A stretch of DNA of 64,000 nt from Streptomyces alanosinicus (GCF_014650595.1 NZ_BMVG01000017.1:1-64000), one strand, 5' to 3'. Counted from the stretch's first letter, positions 44,601 to 53,496 are shown. The notes: generated from the sequence alone by a model not told the origin. Translations and numbers: made by a program.

Positions 44601-44854
44601 TCACGCTGGCCATCGACGCGGACATCGTCGCCCACGCGGTGCTGTTGGGCGAGAAGCGCTGGCCCTACCGGCTGGCGGCCTACTCGTACGCCACGGGGCT
44701 GGAGTTCGGAATGGTCGCGCCCTTCCACTACCAGTCGGACCAGCCGCTGCGGCTGCCCGAGGCCAAGGACATCCAGTGGATCGTGCCCGACATCGACGTA
44801 CGCGCGCTGGCCGGCCGGATCGGCGCCCAGATCCGCGCGGGATTGGGGCTGTAG
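41675..44854 (+). CDS. DUF4157 protein with HExxH and HNH-like motifs, candidate eCIS effector
   Basis: 1059 residues, ATGA overlap. Residues 13-95 are the DUF4157 domain (RFGHDFSPVRVHVGPEADAA; LIAHELAHVVQHG with HExxH at 82-86). Residues about 262-300 contain GVQFDHIVELQVGGSNDRQN and FAPHKADLNMSSG, the pattern of HNH-type nuclease motifs (Asp272-His273, Asn287, His291). From about 400 to 1059 the protein is long and rich in beta strands with a repetitive feel (repeated G-hydrophobic-D-x-D phases). DUF4157 is recurrent in eCIS loci, often at the N-terminus of predicted effectors. Whether the nuclease-like part is active is unknown. The HNH motif plus a metallopeptidase-like motif make it the leading cargo candidate. 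Confidence 0.8.
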   Translation: MSGSTAAAGLTGRPQPLEAGVRDQLSARFGHDFSPVRVHVGPEADAAARALDAKAYTVGHDVAFAHGSYDPLTASGRSLIAHELAHVVQHGGTAHAPNFLAGEGGRLPAASAPLERQADLAAALSDRPLPRAWAWQRATAPFLGRAETGWNPITVDYVKAGEQRPVKWKPGGTSGVIAVDMGEFILPYEKGPWEDVYQEAAKADQLEATICVVPGQHPSVAMKQKREEPTSRLWLQRVQWPEKDAPRLWHDAGGSAGSTLREQTTADGVQFDHIVELQVGGSNDRQNFAPHKADLNMSSGATIAQSLFRAARSAQDAVKGHPEAERVENVVLKFSGATQKPSKYPRPASLPSLKSQTNVEEFLDKQRRGKATEPLQIHFTALQDLEEGTRPGPVVSAGTEGLVPYTIKAGANSAVLLVPGKPADEPVKLDGSPIAQNHNARLLIPVLILDTLHRGKKADYITARVDTRGANSKKGTKIPLLLQHAKGAKPKKGESEEARAPIRLNVGADGVLKLNPQDKKLKVAYPFLSSGHLDVDLTEGGLVGKGVIKPDVPLLRGVDIGIELDSDGLKGSVNPKPEELTLPPFEVTESTLSVNLAEPFSAEGHVGFALGQRITGRLDAKVDSDGLFAAGAVRARIPGTDEAKGTVEYRPGTGLRGHADVKSTRPSGLVRSADVRVGFDGVGWQASGTAGLQIGTTVANLEVSSKGDRIVYAGLVKLTPPGLQELDFHVSYDGEHLTGTGHTTFAVHGVSGDLTVAYRDDRFTGHGTAALEHGRVHGSLKVVLDEQGRISGRGEALVTVREGLTGKAVLVLSPDQRLRVEGELRFPPYRFLERRGNRYQLFHYDLPEIPLFAIPLGPKSIGLVATISAGMAAQYSFGPGEIRDMVISAAFNPLEQDSDLEVGAEARLVLPAQAGLELDVRAGVGLSVAVGSVTAGITVTGGVVLKGGLEAGAKLTYARHVLTFDTSAAIRVQPVLTLAIDADIVAHAVLLGEKRWPYRLAAYSYATGLEFGMVAPFHYQSDQPLRLPEAKDIQWIVPDIDVRALAGRIGAQIRAGLGL

Positions 44855-45523
44855 ATGACCGAGTTCCCCGGGCGGCCGCGGGTCACCAAGGGCGCGATTC
44901 TGGCGTTCGGACTGAGCGTCCCGGTGCCCACCCAGCTGATCGTGTTCCCACTCAACCCCGACACTCTCACCCGTCGCTTCGATCTCGGCCAGGCCACCGG
45001 TGGCAAGGCTGCGCCCGGCGCCGGCGAACCGACCACCCCGGTGAACACACCCGTCGAGAACCTGACCGTCACGCTCGACCTGGACGCGACCGACCAGCTG
45101 GAACAGCCGTCGGCCAACCCCGTCACCGTGGTGAGCGGTCTACTGCCGGTGATCTCGGCGATCGAGCAGCTGATCCACCCGTCCACCGTGATGACCGCGC
45201 TGACCGACCAACTGTCGAAGATCGGTCTCAGCACCATCAAGCCGGCCACCGTGCCGTGGACGGTGTTCGTCTGGGGCATCGGACGGGTGCTGCCCGTCAG
45301 GGTCGCCGGGCTGACCGTGACCGAGCAGGCCTTCGACGCCCGCCTGAACCCGATCAGCGCCCGCGCCGACCTCCAGCTGACCACCCTGACGAAGAACGAG
45401 CTCGACCAGGCACCGTCGGCCGTCAAGGCGCTCGTCACCGTGCACGCCGTGGCCCGCGAGGCGCTCGCGGCCGTCAACACGGCCCAGTCAGCCGCACACG
45501 CCCCGTCCGTCCTGCCCCTCTGA
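44855..45523 (+). CDS. eCIS tube initiator (CIS_tube domain, Afp7/Pvc7 type)
   Basis: 222 residues, ATG directly after the previous stop. N-terminal sequence KGAILAFGLSVPVPTQLIVF, LNPDTLTRRFDLGQATG and LTVTLDLDATDQLEQP match the CIS tube N-terminal domain that begins the inner tube on the baseplate hub. The rest is a second tube-like beta barrel (VFVWGIGRVLPVRVAGLTVT; RADLQLTTLTKNEL). In Afp7/Pvc7 it is fused to LysM; here the LysM-like part is encoded separately by the next gene. Confidence 0.8.
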   Translation: MTEFPGRPRVTKGAILAFGLSVPVPTQLIVFPLNPDTLTRRFDLGQATGGKAAPGAGEPTTPVNTPVENLTVTLDLDATDQLEQPSANPVTVVSGLLPVISAIEQLIHPSTVMTALTDQLSKIGLSTIKPATVPWTVFVWGIGRVLPVRVAGLTVTEQAFDARLNPISARADLQLTTLTKNELDQAPSAVKALVTVHAVAREALAAVNTAQSAAHAPSVLPL

Positions 45524-45540
45524 GCACCGTGAGGCCACGC

Positions 45541-45846
45541 ATGTTCGACCCGAGCAGCCGTTACCGGGACGTCCCGGTCGCCACGTACGTCGACGACCAG
45601 GGCCGGGCCCGGCCGTGGGTCAACCTGCGCATCCCGCCTGCCACCGGCCCCACCACCGGCTACCTGGTCCGGGCGCACGACCGGCTCGACATGCTGGCAG
45701 CCCGGGCCTACGGCGACGCGGGTGCCTGGTGGCACATCGCGGACGCCAATCCGGCCACCGCCGCTGACGGACCGGCGGCAATGCTGGACAGCCCGGGAAG
45801 CCGGATCGACCTTCCCCAACCGGTCTCGGCGGAGGTGCTGCCGTGA
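45541..45846 (+). CDS. LysM-like tail hub protein
   Basis: 101 residues. The C-terminal half is LysM-like: YLVRAHDRLDMLAARAYGDA, then GAWWHIADANPATA. This is the usual tail protein X pattern, which in phages binds at the hub rather than peptidoglycan. The N-terminal 35 residues have a beta segment DVPVATYVDDQGRARPWVN. Four-base overlap with the hub gene downstream. A start at an upstream GTG would add four residues. Confidence 0.85.
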   Translation: MFDPSSRYRDVPVATYVDDQGRARPWVNLRIPPATGPTTGYLVRAHDRLDMLAARAYGDAGAWWHIADANPATAADGPAAMLDSPGSRIDLPQPVSAEVLP

Positions 45847-46946
45847 CCGCGACCACCGTCGTCCTGCTGCTCGACAACCGCCCCGGGCCCGCTGAAGTGG
45901 TCAACTCCCTTCAGGAGCTCGTCATCGAGACCACCCTCGACACCTCCGGCACCTTCCGGCTCCGGCTCGGCACGGGGCTGGGCCCGAGCGGGGACTGGCC
46001 ACTGACCGAACCGGACCGGTTCACCCCTGGCCAGAGCGTCCGGATCGGCGCCGTGATCGGCACCGGCCCGCTGCCCACCTTCCTGTTCACCGGCTACGTG
46101 GCGACCCGGTCCGTGATCTACAGCGAGACCACCGGCGGCTCCTCCATGGAGATCGGCGGCGTGGACGCCACCGCCCTGATGAACCTCCAGGACCACACCA
46201 AGGCCTGGCCCAATCTTCCCGACTTCCTCATCGCCACCCAGATCTTCGCCTCCCACCGGCTCATTCCCCAGGTGACACCGACCGGACCGGTGCTGATCGA
46301 ACCGGAGGGCACGACGATCCAGCGCGGCAGCGACATCCGCTTCCTGCGCCACCTGGCCCGACGCAACGGCTTCGAGGTGTACACCCTGCCTCAGCCCAAC
46401 ACCGGTCTGGAGATCGGACACTTCCACCAGCTGTCCGCCGACGGCGACCCCGTCGCCACGCTCGCCGTCCGGGCCGGCGACTCCAGTAGTGTCACCGACC
46501 TGCGGATCAGCCAGGACATGCTGCGGCCCACCACCGCCACGGCAGACGCGCTGGACTTCCGGCACGCCACCCAGTCCGCCACCGTCGACGAGGCCGGTTC
46601 GACCATCGGCCGGACCAGCGTGCTGTCCCGGATCAGCCCGGCCCCGGTGACGAGACTGACCGGCACCGGGCTCACCAACGCGGGCGACCTACGCACGGCA
46701 GCACAGGCCGTGGTCGACCGGTCGGCCCTGGCGATCACCGCCGAAGGCACCGTGGACGCCTCCGTCGGGCCGCTGCGGCCCGGCGACGTCATCCGGCTCG
46801 GCGGTGCGGGCGAGGCGTACAGCGGTTCCTGGCTGGTCCGCAGAGTCGTGCACCGGATCAGCCCAGCCGGGGGTTACACCCAGCGGTTCACCGCGGTGCG
46901 CAACGCGGTGGGCAATGACGGGCTGCTCGGCGCACTCGGGGGGTGA
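45843..46946 (+). CDS. gp27-like baseplate hub protein (late control D family)
   Basis: 367 residues, GTG start. It has the split-barrel hub fold of VgrG/gp27: SLQELVIETTLDTSGTFRLRL, FLFTGYVATRSVIYSETTG, then RGSDIRFLRHLARRNGFEVYTLP and the C-terminal PGDVIRLGGAGEAYSGSWLVRRVVH. This corresponds to the N-terminal half of Afp8/Pvc8, here separate from the spike. It forms the trimeric hub between tube and spike. Confidence 0.9.
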   Translation: MTATTVVLLLDNRPGPAEVVNSLQELVIETTLDTSGTFRLRLGTGLGPSGDWPLTEPDRFTPGQSVRIGAVIGTGPLPTFLFTGYVATRSVIYSETTGGSSMEIGGVDATALMNLQDHTKAWPNLPDFLIATQIFASHRLIPQVTPTGPVLIEPEGTTIQRGSDIRFLRHLARRNGFEVYTLPQPNTGLEIGHFHQLSADGDPVATLAVRAGDSSSVTDLRISQDMLRPTTATADALDFRHATQSATVDEAGSTIGRTSVLSRISPAPVTRLTGTGLTNAGDLRTAAQAVVDRSALAITAEGTVDASVGPLRPGDVIRLGGAGEAYSGSWLVRRVVHRISPAGGYTQRFTAVRNAVGNDGLLGALGG

Positions 46947-47659
46947 CCGCGGACATGCTGGACCATGCGCTGCTCGCGGTCGGGGCGAGGACCGACCGCT
47001 ACTACGGCAAGTACCGGGGAACGATCACCAGCGTCGATGACCCGCTCAAGTCCGGCCGGGTCAAGGCGAAGGTGCCCGAGGTCCTCGGCGATGTGGAGAC
47101 CGGCTGGGCGCTGCCCTGCACGCCGTACGCGGGGCAGCGCTCGGGCTTGTACACCATCCCGCCGGTCGGTGCCCCGGCCTGGGTCGAGTTCGAGGCCGGC
47201 GATCCCTCCCGCCCGATCTGGTCCGGCGGTTGGTGGGGTCCTCTGGAGGCCCCGGGCGAACCGACCTCGCCGTTGCCGAGTCCGGCCCGCCGCGAGCTGA
47301 CCAGCGAGACCGGCCTGACCGTGGCCCTGGACGACGATGGCCACACCCTGACGGTCAGTGACCTGACCGGCCAGAACCTGCTGGAGATCAAGGCACAGTC
47401 CGGCCAGGTCACCCTGAAGGCGCTCACCCAGGTGACCCTCGAAGCACCGGTGATCGCCCACGGGCAGCAGGCCACCGAACCGGCGGTGCTCGGCACCCAG
47501 CTGCTGAGCTACCTCACTCAGCTCACCACGCTCTTCAACACGCACATCCACCCCGGCCAGCTCGCCGCGGGAGCGCTGCCGGTGACCCCAGCCCCGCCGG
47601 TGGCCCCGTTCACCCCGCCACCAGCCAGCATGCTCAGCACCAAGAACCTCGTGGAGTGA
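46943..47659 (+). CDS. gp5/baseplate V-like spike protein
   Basis: 238 residues, GTG start overlapping. The OB-fold domain is clear: YYGKYRGTITSVDDPLKSGR, AKVPEVLGDVETGWALPCTP and VGAPAWVEFEAGDPSRPIWSGGWWG. A beta-helical stalk follows (GLTVALDDDGHTLTVSDLTG; QVTLKALTQVTLEAPVI) and the tip region ends in the Pro-rich TPPPASMLSTKN. It would form the central puncturing spike. No PAAR protein gene is seen nearby. Confidence 0.9.
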   Translation: MTADMLDHALLAVGARTDRYYGKYRGTITSVDDPLKSGRVKAKVPEVLGDVETGWALPCTPYAGQRSGLYTIPPVGAPAWVEFEAGDPSRPIWSGGWWGPLEAPGEPTSPLPSPARRELTSETGLTVALDDDGHTLTVSDLTGQNLLEIKAQSGQVTLKALTQVTLEAPVIAHGQQATEPAVLGTQLLSYLTQLTTLFNTHIHPGQLAAGALPVTPAPPVAPFTPPPASMLSTKNLVE

Positions 47660-47967
47660 GGAACATGACGGGATTCCGGCCCGGCGGCATGGGCGACAAG
47701 GGCGGCACCGACACTCCGGCCGCCTTCGCAGGCTCGCTCGCCGCCACGATCGAACACAAGCTCCACGACCTGGTCCGCACCGAGACCGGCAAGGAGCCAT
47801 TCGCGCTGGACGACAACAGCCCTGACGCCCGCGCCCGCCGCGCACTGTTCGTGGCGATCTCGCAGGCGGTCGTCGAGCATCTGCACGACCATGCCTCGGA
47901 CGGGCTGCTGGCGTGGGACTCGGCCCACCACCCCTGCACCGTGAACATCAGGGTGGACGCCTCATGA
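47656..47967 (+). CDS. Small eCIS protein of unknown function
   Basis: 103 residues from a GTG at 47656 in the same GTGA overlap pattern as its neighbours; an ATG nine bases later is an alternative. It has a Gly-rich N-terminus, then helices (AATIEHKLHDLVRTETGKEP; ALFVAISQAVVEHLHDHASD). It occupies the space between spike and gp25 genes, where a tip or adaptor protein is expected. It does not look like PAAR. Overlap on both sides supports it as real. Confidence 0.65.
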   Translation: MRNMTGFRPGGMGDKGGTDTPAAFAGSLAATIEHKLHDLVRTETGKEPFALDDNSPDARARRALFVAISQAVVEHLHDHASDGLLAWDSAHHPCTVNIRVDAS

Positions 47968-48329
47968 CCGGTCCGCTCGCCTTCCCGCTCCGCCCCGACG
48001 GGACCGGCCGCACCGCGAGCGCCGATCCCGACCAGCACATCCGCGACCTGATCGGACTCGTCCTGCTCACCGAGCCCGGAGAACGCGTCATGCGGCCCGA
48101 CTTCGGCTGCGGCCTGCGGGCGATGGTCTTCGCCCCGCTCGGCGATGTCATGGCCACCACCACCCAGGCGCTGGTCCAGGCACAGCTGCACACGTGGCTC
48201 GACGACGTGATCAGCATCGACCAGGTGACGGCCGAGGCACGCGAGGACGGCAGCCTGGTCGTCACGGTCGCCTACCGCCGTCGCGCCGACGGCACGCCCG
48301 GCAGCAGCCAGGTGGTGGTGCCGGCATGA
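47964..48329 (+). CDS. gp25-like baseplate protein (GPW/gp25 family)
   Basis: 121 residues, ATGA overlap. Family motif: HIRDLIGLVLLTEPGERVMRPDFGCGLRAMVFAP with the EPG...RP element, then ALVQAQLHTWLDDVISIDQV. gp25 proteins form the sheath-initiator ring on the baseplate (Afp9/Pvc9). Confidence 0.95.
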   Translation: MTGPLAFPLRPDGTGRTASADPDQHIRDLIGLVLLTEPGERVMRPDFGCGLRAMVFAPLGDVMATTTQALVQAQLHTWLDDVISIDQVTAEAREDGSLVVTVAYRRRADGTPGSSQVVVPA

Positions 48330-50887
48330 CGGACGCCATCCTGCCGCCGTCGCCGCTCTCCCGCCGCCGCGCCGAGCTGATCACCGAGGAGGGCCGGGGC
48401 AACGGCATCGACTACGTCGAGGTCGATCCCACCGACCACACCAGGCTCACCGTCGGCGTGCTGAGCGACCTGCCCACCGGCGGTGACCCCTGGCAGCTGG
48501 TCAGCCAGCCGGACCGGGTGCTGGTCAAGGGCGGGGAACGGGTGCGCGCCATCCGGACGCTGACGGTCGCCGTGCACGACCCGCGCACCCTCGACGTCCG
48601 GGTGGACAGGGGCGGCGACCACTCGACGTACCAGCTGGAACTCGCGGTCACCGACCTGGACCCGGTGCTACGCCGGATCGGGTTCTCCTTCATGGCGGCC
48701 TGTCCGTCCGACCTGGACTGCCGGCCGCCCGCGGAGGCCGACGACCCGGCCGGGCCGGAACCGCTGCTCGACACCCTCGCCAAGGACTTCGCGAGCTTCC
48801 GCCGGCTGCTGCTCGACCTCTCCGCCCAGCGCCACCCCTCGCTGTCCGACCAGCACCCGGCCGACCTGGCGATCACCCTCCTGGAGTTGCTGGCATTCCA
48901 CGCCGACCAGCTCTCGTACGCCCAGGACGCAACCGCCCTGGAGGCGTACCTGGACACCGCCCGGCGCCGGGTGTCCGTCCGCAGGCACCTCACCCTCGTG
49001 GACTACCGGCTGCACCAGGGCCGCAACGCGGCGACGGCCGTGTACCTGGCCGTCACGGCGCCGGTCACCGTACCGGCCGGTACTCGGGTGCTCACCCGGA
49101 TCCCCGGGCCGCTGCCGGGCACCAGCACCGCCCCGCCCGTGGCGGTCCCGGCCGGCCTGCTGACCCCGGCCGCCCTGCAACTCCCGCCGTTGTCCGGCTC
49201 GGTGGTGTTCGAGACCACGCACCGACTCAAGGCCCATCCGCGCGGCAACCTGCTGCACGTCCACCACTGGGGTGAGGATGTCTTCCGGCTGCCTCCCGGT
49301 GCCACGACCGCCTGGCTGTGGGCCGAGGACCGGGCGCAGCCGAGCACCGCCGTACTTCCCCGACTCACCGTCGGTGACCTGCTGTTGCTGGAGCAGGTCC
49401 GCTCGCCCGGCACCGGCGCGCCCGCCGACGCCGACCCGACCGCCCGCTGGGTGGTCCGGCTGACGGACGTCCAGCCCGGCAGCGACCCCGCGTACCTCGC
49501 CGACTACGGGCGGGACTCCGAGGGCCAGGTACAGCTCGCCGAGCGCACCGACGACACCTCTCCGGCGCTCCCGCTGCTCGCCGTGCGCTGGGCCGAGACG
49601 GACGCGCCCGACCGCGCAGTGTGCGTCCGCGCGGTACGAGCCGACGGGGACCCGGTGCCGGACGTCTCGGTCGCCCGTGGCAATCTGGTCCTGGCCGATC
49701 ACGGCATCACCCGCGACGGCGTCGACGTCCGCCCCCAGGACTGGAGCCCCACCGCCGCCGGACCGCTCGGCGGCCCGCCACCACTCCGGCTGCGCCTGCC
49801 CGACGCCCCGCTCACCCACCAGATCGGCGCCCTCGGCGCCGAGCGCACGCAGCTGACCGGAGGACCGGAGGACGCGGTGCCGGCCCTGTCGGTCACCGCC
49901 CGTCCCGGCTCCGGTCGGGATCAGGTGTACACGCCCGTACCGGACCTGCTCGACAGCGGCCCGAACGACCTCCATCTGGTCGTCGAGGTGGACGACACCG
50001 GCCACGGCCTGGTCCGGTTCGGCGACGGCACGCTCGGCCGCCCCCCGCTGGAGGCGAGCACCTTCCTGGCCCGGTACCGCACCGGCAACGGCACCGCCGG
50101 CAATGTCGGAGCCGAATCACTGATCCACATCGGCCTGGCCGCCGCCGACACCGGCAAGGTGGAGACGGTCCGCAACCCGCTGCCCGCCACCGGCGGCACC
50201 GAGCCGGAGACCACCGAGCACGCCAGGCAGCTCGCCCCCGACGCCTACCGGTCCCACTCGGAACGCGCCGTCACCGAACGGGATGCCGTCGACGCCGTAC
50301 TGCGTCTGCCGAGCGTACGGGCGGCCGTGGCCGCCCTGCGGTGGACCGGCAGCTGGTACACCTGGCTGATCGCCGCGCTCCCCACCGACCCGGCCGACCT
50401 GGTCGACATCGGCGGCAGCCACCAGGAACTGTCCGCCGGCCTGCGGGCCCGGATCCTCGCCGCCATGGACGCCGTCAGGCTCGCCGGGCAGGACGTCGAC
50501 GTCCGGCCGCCCTGGTTCGTCCCCGTCGAACTGGAACTGCACGTGTGCGCCGCGGCCGGCCACAGCCGGTCCGTGGTGCGCCACGCCGTCCGGGACGCCC
50601 TGCTCGCCCGCCGGCTGCCCGGCGGGCGCCCAGGGCTGCTGGCTCCGGCGACGCTCACCTTCGGACGGCCCCTGCTGCTCGGCGAGCTCTACGCGACGGT
50701 GGCCGCCGTACCCGGTGTGGACTCGGTGAAGGCTGTCCTGCTGCGGCGTTACGACCAGTCCGACAACGGCGAACTCGCCGCAGGGCGACTCGACGTGGCG
50801 CCCTGGGAGGTGCTCCGGCTCGACGACGACCCCAGCCTGCCGGGGCGCGGCGTGCTGCGCCTGGACATCGACGGAGGTACCCCGTGA
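48326..50887 (+). CDS. Putative baseplate assembly protein, J-like wedge (first copy)
   Basis: 853 residues. The N-terminus RRRAELITEEGRGNGIDYVEV, then FHADQLSYAQDATALEAYLD and RRHLTLVDYRLHQGRNAATA are the signature of the actinobacterial eCIS baseplate protein. The C-terminal region has LVRFGDGTLGRPPLEASTF and RYRTGNGTAGNVGAESL, the gpJ/gp6-like core, followed by LPSVRAAVAALRWTGSWYTW. Corresponds to Afp11/Pvc11. A second, diverged version follows. Confidence 0.88.
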   Translation: MTDAILPPSPLSRRRAELITEEGRGNGIDYVEVDPTDHTRLTVGVLSDLPTGGDPWQLVSQPDRVLVKGGERVRAIRTLTVAVHDPRTLDVRVDRGGDHSTYQLELAVTDLDPVLRRIGFSFMAACPSDLDCRPPAEADDPAGPEPLLDTLAKDFASFRRLLLDLSAQRHPSLSDQHPADLAITLLELLAFHADQLSYAQDATALEAYLDTARRRVSVRRHLTLVDYRLHQGRNAATAVYLAVTAPVTVPAGTRVLTRIPGPLPGTSTAPPVAVPAGLLTPAALQLPPLSGSVVFETTHRLKAHPRGNLLHVHHWGEDVFRLPPGATTAWLWAEDRAQPSTAVLPRLTVGDLLLLEQVRSPGTGAPADADPTARWVVRLTDVQPGSDPAYLADYGRDSEGQVQLAERTDDTSPALPLLAVRWAETDAPDRAVCVRAVRADGDPVPDVSVARGNLVLADHGITRDGVDVRPQDWSPTAAGPLGGPPPLRLRLPDAPLTHQIGALGAERTQLTGGPEDAVPALSVTARPGSGRDQVYTPVPDLLDSGPNDLHLVVEVDDTGHGLVRFGDGTLGRPPLEASTFLARYRTGNGTAGNVGAESLIHIGLAAADTGKVETVRNPLPATGGTEPETTEHARQLAPDAYRSHSERAVTERDAVDAVLRLPSVRAAVAALRWTGSWYTWLIAALPTDPADLVDIGGSHQELSAGLRARILAAMDAVRLAGQDVDVRPPWFVPVELELHVCAAAGHSRSVVRHAVRDALLARRLPGGRPGLLAPATLTFGRPLLLGELYATVAAVPGVDSVKAVLLRRYDQSDNGELAAGRLDVAPWEVLRLDDDPSLPGRGVLRLDIDGGTP

Positions 50888-53496
50888 GGCCCCGCGACAC
50901 CTGCCCCAGCACCCTGCCCGACACGCCACTGCCGGTGGACAACCCGCCCGGACTGCCGAGCCTGCGCACCCGGATCGGCACCTTCGGTTCATTTCGCCGG
51001 ACCATGCTGGAACGCATCGCCGTCCGCTCCGAGCTCGCCGCGCTCACCACCCGCGACCCGGACGACCACGCCGTCGCGCTGGTCGAACAGTGGGCCGTGC
51101 TCGCCGACGTGCTCACCTTCTACGGCGAGCGGTACGCCAACGAGGCCTACCTGGGCACGGCCACCCGCGACGAGAGCCTGCACCGCCTGGTCCGGCTGAT
51201 CGGCTACCGCCCCCGTCCGGGCGTCTCCGCCACCACCACGCTCGCCTTCACCCTCGGCGCGCGTACTGCCGTCAGCGTACCGACCGGCTTCGCGGTCCAG
51301 AGTGTGCCCGGTCCCGGGGAGGAACCGCAGACCTTCGAGACCTTGGAGGACTGCGCGGCCGACTGGCGGTTCAACTCGCTTCCCGCGTTCGGAAAGCCCG
51401 TCCGTTTCGACAAGGGCGACAACCCGCTGACCGCCCCGGGGGGCGTCCTGGTCGATCCGGCCGACTCGCCCGCGGTCCGGGATCAGGTCCGACCCGGCGA
51501 CCCGGTGGTGCTGGTCACCCAGGGACACGGCCCCGACGGAGCGGTCCGCACTGTCGTGACCGCGGTGGACTCCGGACCGGCCGGCCTGCGGCTGCACTTC
51601 GGCCCCGGCAAGGGCACCGCGGTCTTCCGGCCGAAGCGAACGCTCCGCGTCTTCGGCCACGATGCGCCGGACACCACACCACCCACAGCGCATCCCGACC
51701 CGTCCGTGCCGGGGGGCGTCCGCTGGGACTGGGGGCAGCCCACCCCCGGACTCGATGTCGGAGCCGGCCGGCCACTGCCCTTGGAAGGCACGCACCAGGA
51801 CCTGGCCGTCGGCACCTGGCTGCTCGTCGTGATCACCCCTCGGAACTCCGCGAAGACCGAGGAGTTCACCCAGGTCGTCACGGTGACCGCCGTCGAGACG
51901 GACGTCGAGACCATCGCCGGTGTCACGGCCCCGGTCGCGCTGGTCAGCACCTCACCGGCGTTTCCGGAGATCCCGGACCGGCGCTGTGCGCGGATCACCG
52001 AACTGCACGGCGACCGCCTGCCGCTGCTGGACTACGACTATCCGGCCACGCTCGGGAGCGAACTGTGGATTCCCGGGCTCGCCGAGGGCGATGCCGTCAG
52101 GGTGGTCGGTCCTCCCGACGCCGACCGGTCGCAGGCACCCGTCATCTCCCCGGCAGACCTGATCGAGGGACGGCGGGTGATGCTCGCCGACTCCTCCGGG
52201 CACGTCGTCGCCACCGCCCTGAAACACCAGGCCCGACGCGAGCCCCCGGACGCGGTGCCGGGCACGTCCTGCCATCTCGTCGTGCCAGTCGGCGCGAGCC
52301 CGGACGAGACGGCCGCCCTCGACGCCGCCACCACCAGCCTGCTCGGCAACGCCGCCGCGGCCGGCCACGGCACCACCGTGCCCGGCGAAGTGCTCGGCTC
52401 CGGCGACGCCTCGGCCACGTTCCAGCGGTTCGCGCTCGCCAAGGGCCCGCTGACCCGGGTGCCCGCGCCGACGCCCGAGGGCTCGGTGCCCGCGCTGACC
52501 GTCCGGGTGGACGGCCTGGCCTGGACCGCGGTGCCCGAACTGCTCGCGGCCGGCCCCGAGGACGAGGTGTTCGCCCTGCGCACCGAACCCGACGGCTCGA
52601 CCACCGTCCAGTTCGGCGACTCGGCCACCGGTGCCCGCCCCCGTACCGGCGCATCCAACCTCGTCGCCGTCTACCGGCACGGCGCGGGGCTCGCCGGCCG
52701 GGTGCGCGCGGGCAGCCTGACCCAGGCACTCCACCGGCTGCCCGGCGTCGAGGCGGTGGTGAACCCGGCCGCCGCGCAGGGAGGTGCCGACCAGGAGAAC
52801 GCTACTGCGCTACGCGAGCGGGCCCCAGGCATCGCCCGGGTACTCGGCCGGGCGGTCAGTGCCGCCGACTGCGTGGACATGCTGATCGCCACCGGTCAGG
52901 TGGCCAAGGCGAGTTCAGCGACGCTCTGGGACGGCCGGGGCATGCTGATCGCCGTCACGGTCGCCGCTCCGGCGGGCGGCACGTTCGCCCCGGCCAGCCT
53001 CCGGCTGCTGGCCCAAGTGGTGGCCTCGGCGAGCCCGCCCTACCGCCGGGTGGTGGTCCAGGACCACGTCCCGGTCCCGGTCACGATCACCGCCACGGTC
53101 GTGCCCGATCCGGGCGCGGATGCCAACAGCGTGCTCGCAGCCGTGCGCCAGGCCCTGTCCCACCGGCTCTCCTTCGACCGCACCGCACTCGCCCGCCCCC
53201 TGCACCTGTCGGACCTGTACCTCGCGACGTCCGACGTGCGAGGGGTCGCGGCGGTGAACATCACCGAGCTCGCATTCCTCCGTCCGGACGGCCTGACCGA
53301 CACCGAGTGGGAGGCCTACCTGACCGCGCATGGAGCGGGCACCGATCCGCTGCCGGAACGGCTGCGCCTGCTCGGCGTCCGCACGGACCCCCAGGGCACC
53401 GTCCTGCCCGCCGAGCTGCCGTCCCTCACCGCCGAGGACCTGACGGTGACTCTGGTCGCCGCTCCACCGACGCCGACCACCGGAGGCCTCGAATGA
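50884..53496 (+). CDS. Putative baseplate assembly protein, J-like wedge (second copy)
   Basis: 870 residues, GTG start in a GTGA overlap. The same architecture as the preceding gene: VLTFYGERYANEAYLGTATR, RRLVRLIGYRPRPG-like LHRLVRLIGYRPRPGVSATT near the N-terminus and VQFGDSATGARPRTGASNLV, then VYRHGAGLAGRVRAGSLTQ in the gp6-like core. Sequence identity to the first copy is low but the order of motifs agrees. The two probably form heterodimeric baseplate wedges like gp6 pairs in T4. Confidence 0.85.
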   Translation: MRPRDTCPSTLPDTPLPVDNPPGLPSLRTRIGTFGSFRRTMLERIAVRSELAALTTRDPDDHAVALVEQWAVLADVLTFYGERYANEAYLGTATRDESLHRLVRLIGYRPRPGVSATTTLAFTLGARTAVSVPTGFAVQSVPGPGEEPQTFETLEDCAADWRFNSLPAFGKPVRFDKGDNPLTAPGGVLVDPADSPAVRDQVRPGDPVVLVTQGHGPDGAVRTVVTAVDSGPAGLRLHFGPGKGTAVFRPKRTLRVFGHDAPDTTPPTAHPDPSVPGGVRWDWGQPTPGLDVGAGRPLPLEGTHQDLAVGTWLLVVITPRNSAKTEEFTQVVTVTAVETDVETIAGVTAPVALVSTSPAFPEIPDRRCARITELHGDRLPLLDYDYPATLGSELWIPGLAEGDAVRVVGPPDADRSQAPVISPADLIEGRRVMLADSSGHVVATALKHQARREPPDAVPGTSCHLVVPVGASPDETAALDAATTSLLGNAAAAGHGTTVPGEVLGSGDASATFQRFALAKGPLTRVPAPTPEGSVPALTVRVDGLAWTAVPELLAAGPEDEVFALRTEPDGSTTVQFGDSATGARPRTGASNLVAVYRHGAGLAGRVRAGSLTQALHRLPGVEAVVNPAAAQGGADQENATALRERAPGIARVLGRAVSAADCVDMLIATGQVAKASSATLWDGRGMLIAVTVAAPAGGTFAPASLRLLAQVVASASPPYRRVVVQDHVPVPVTITATVVPDPGADANSVLAAVRQALSHRLSFDRTALARPLHLSDLYLATSDVRGVAAVNITELAFLRPDGLTDTEWEAYLTAHGAGTDPLPERLRLLGVRTDPQGTVLPAELPSLTAEDLTVTLVAAPPTPTTGGLE

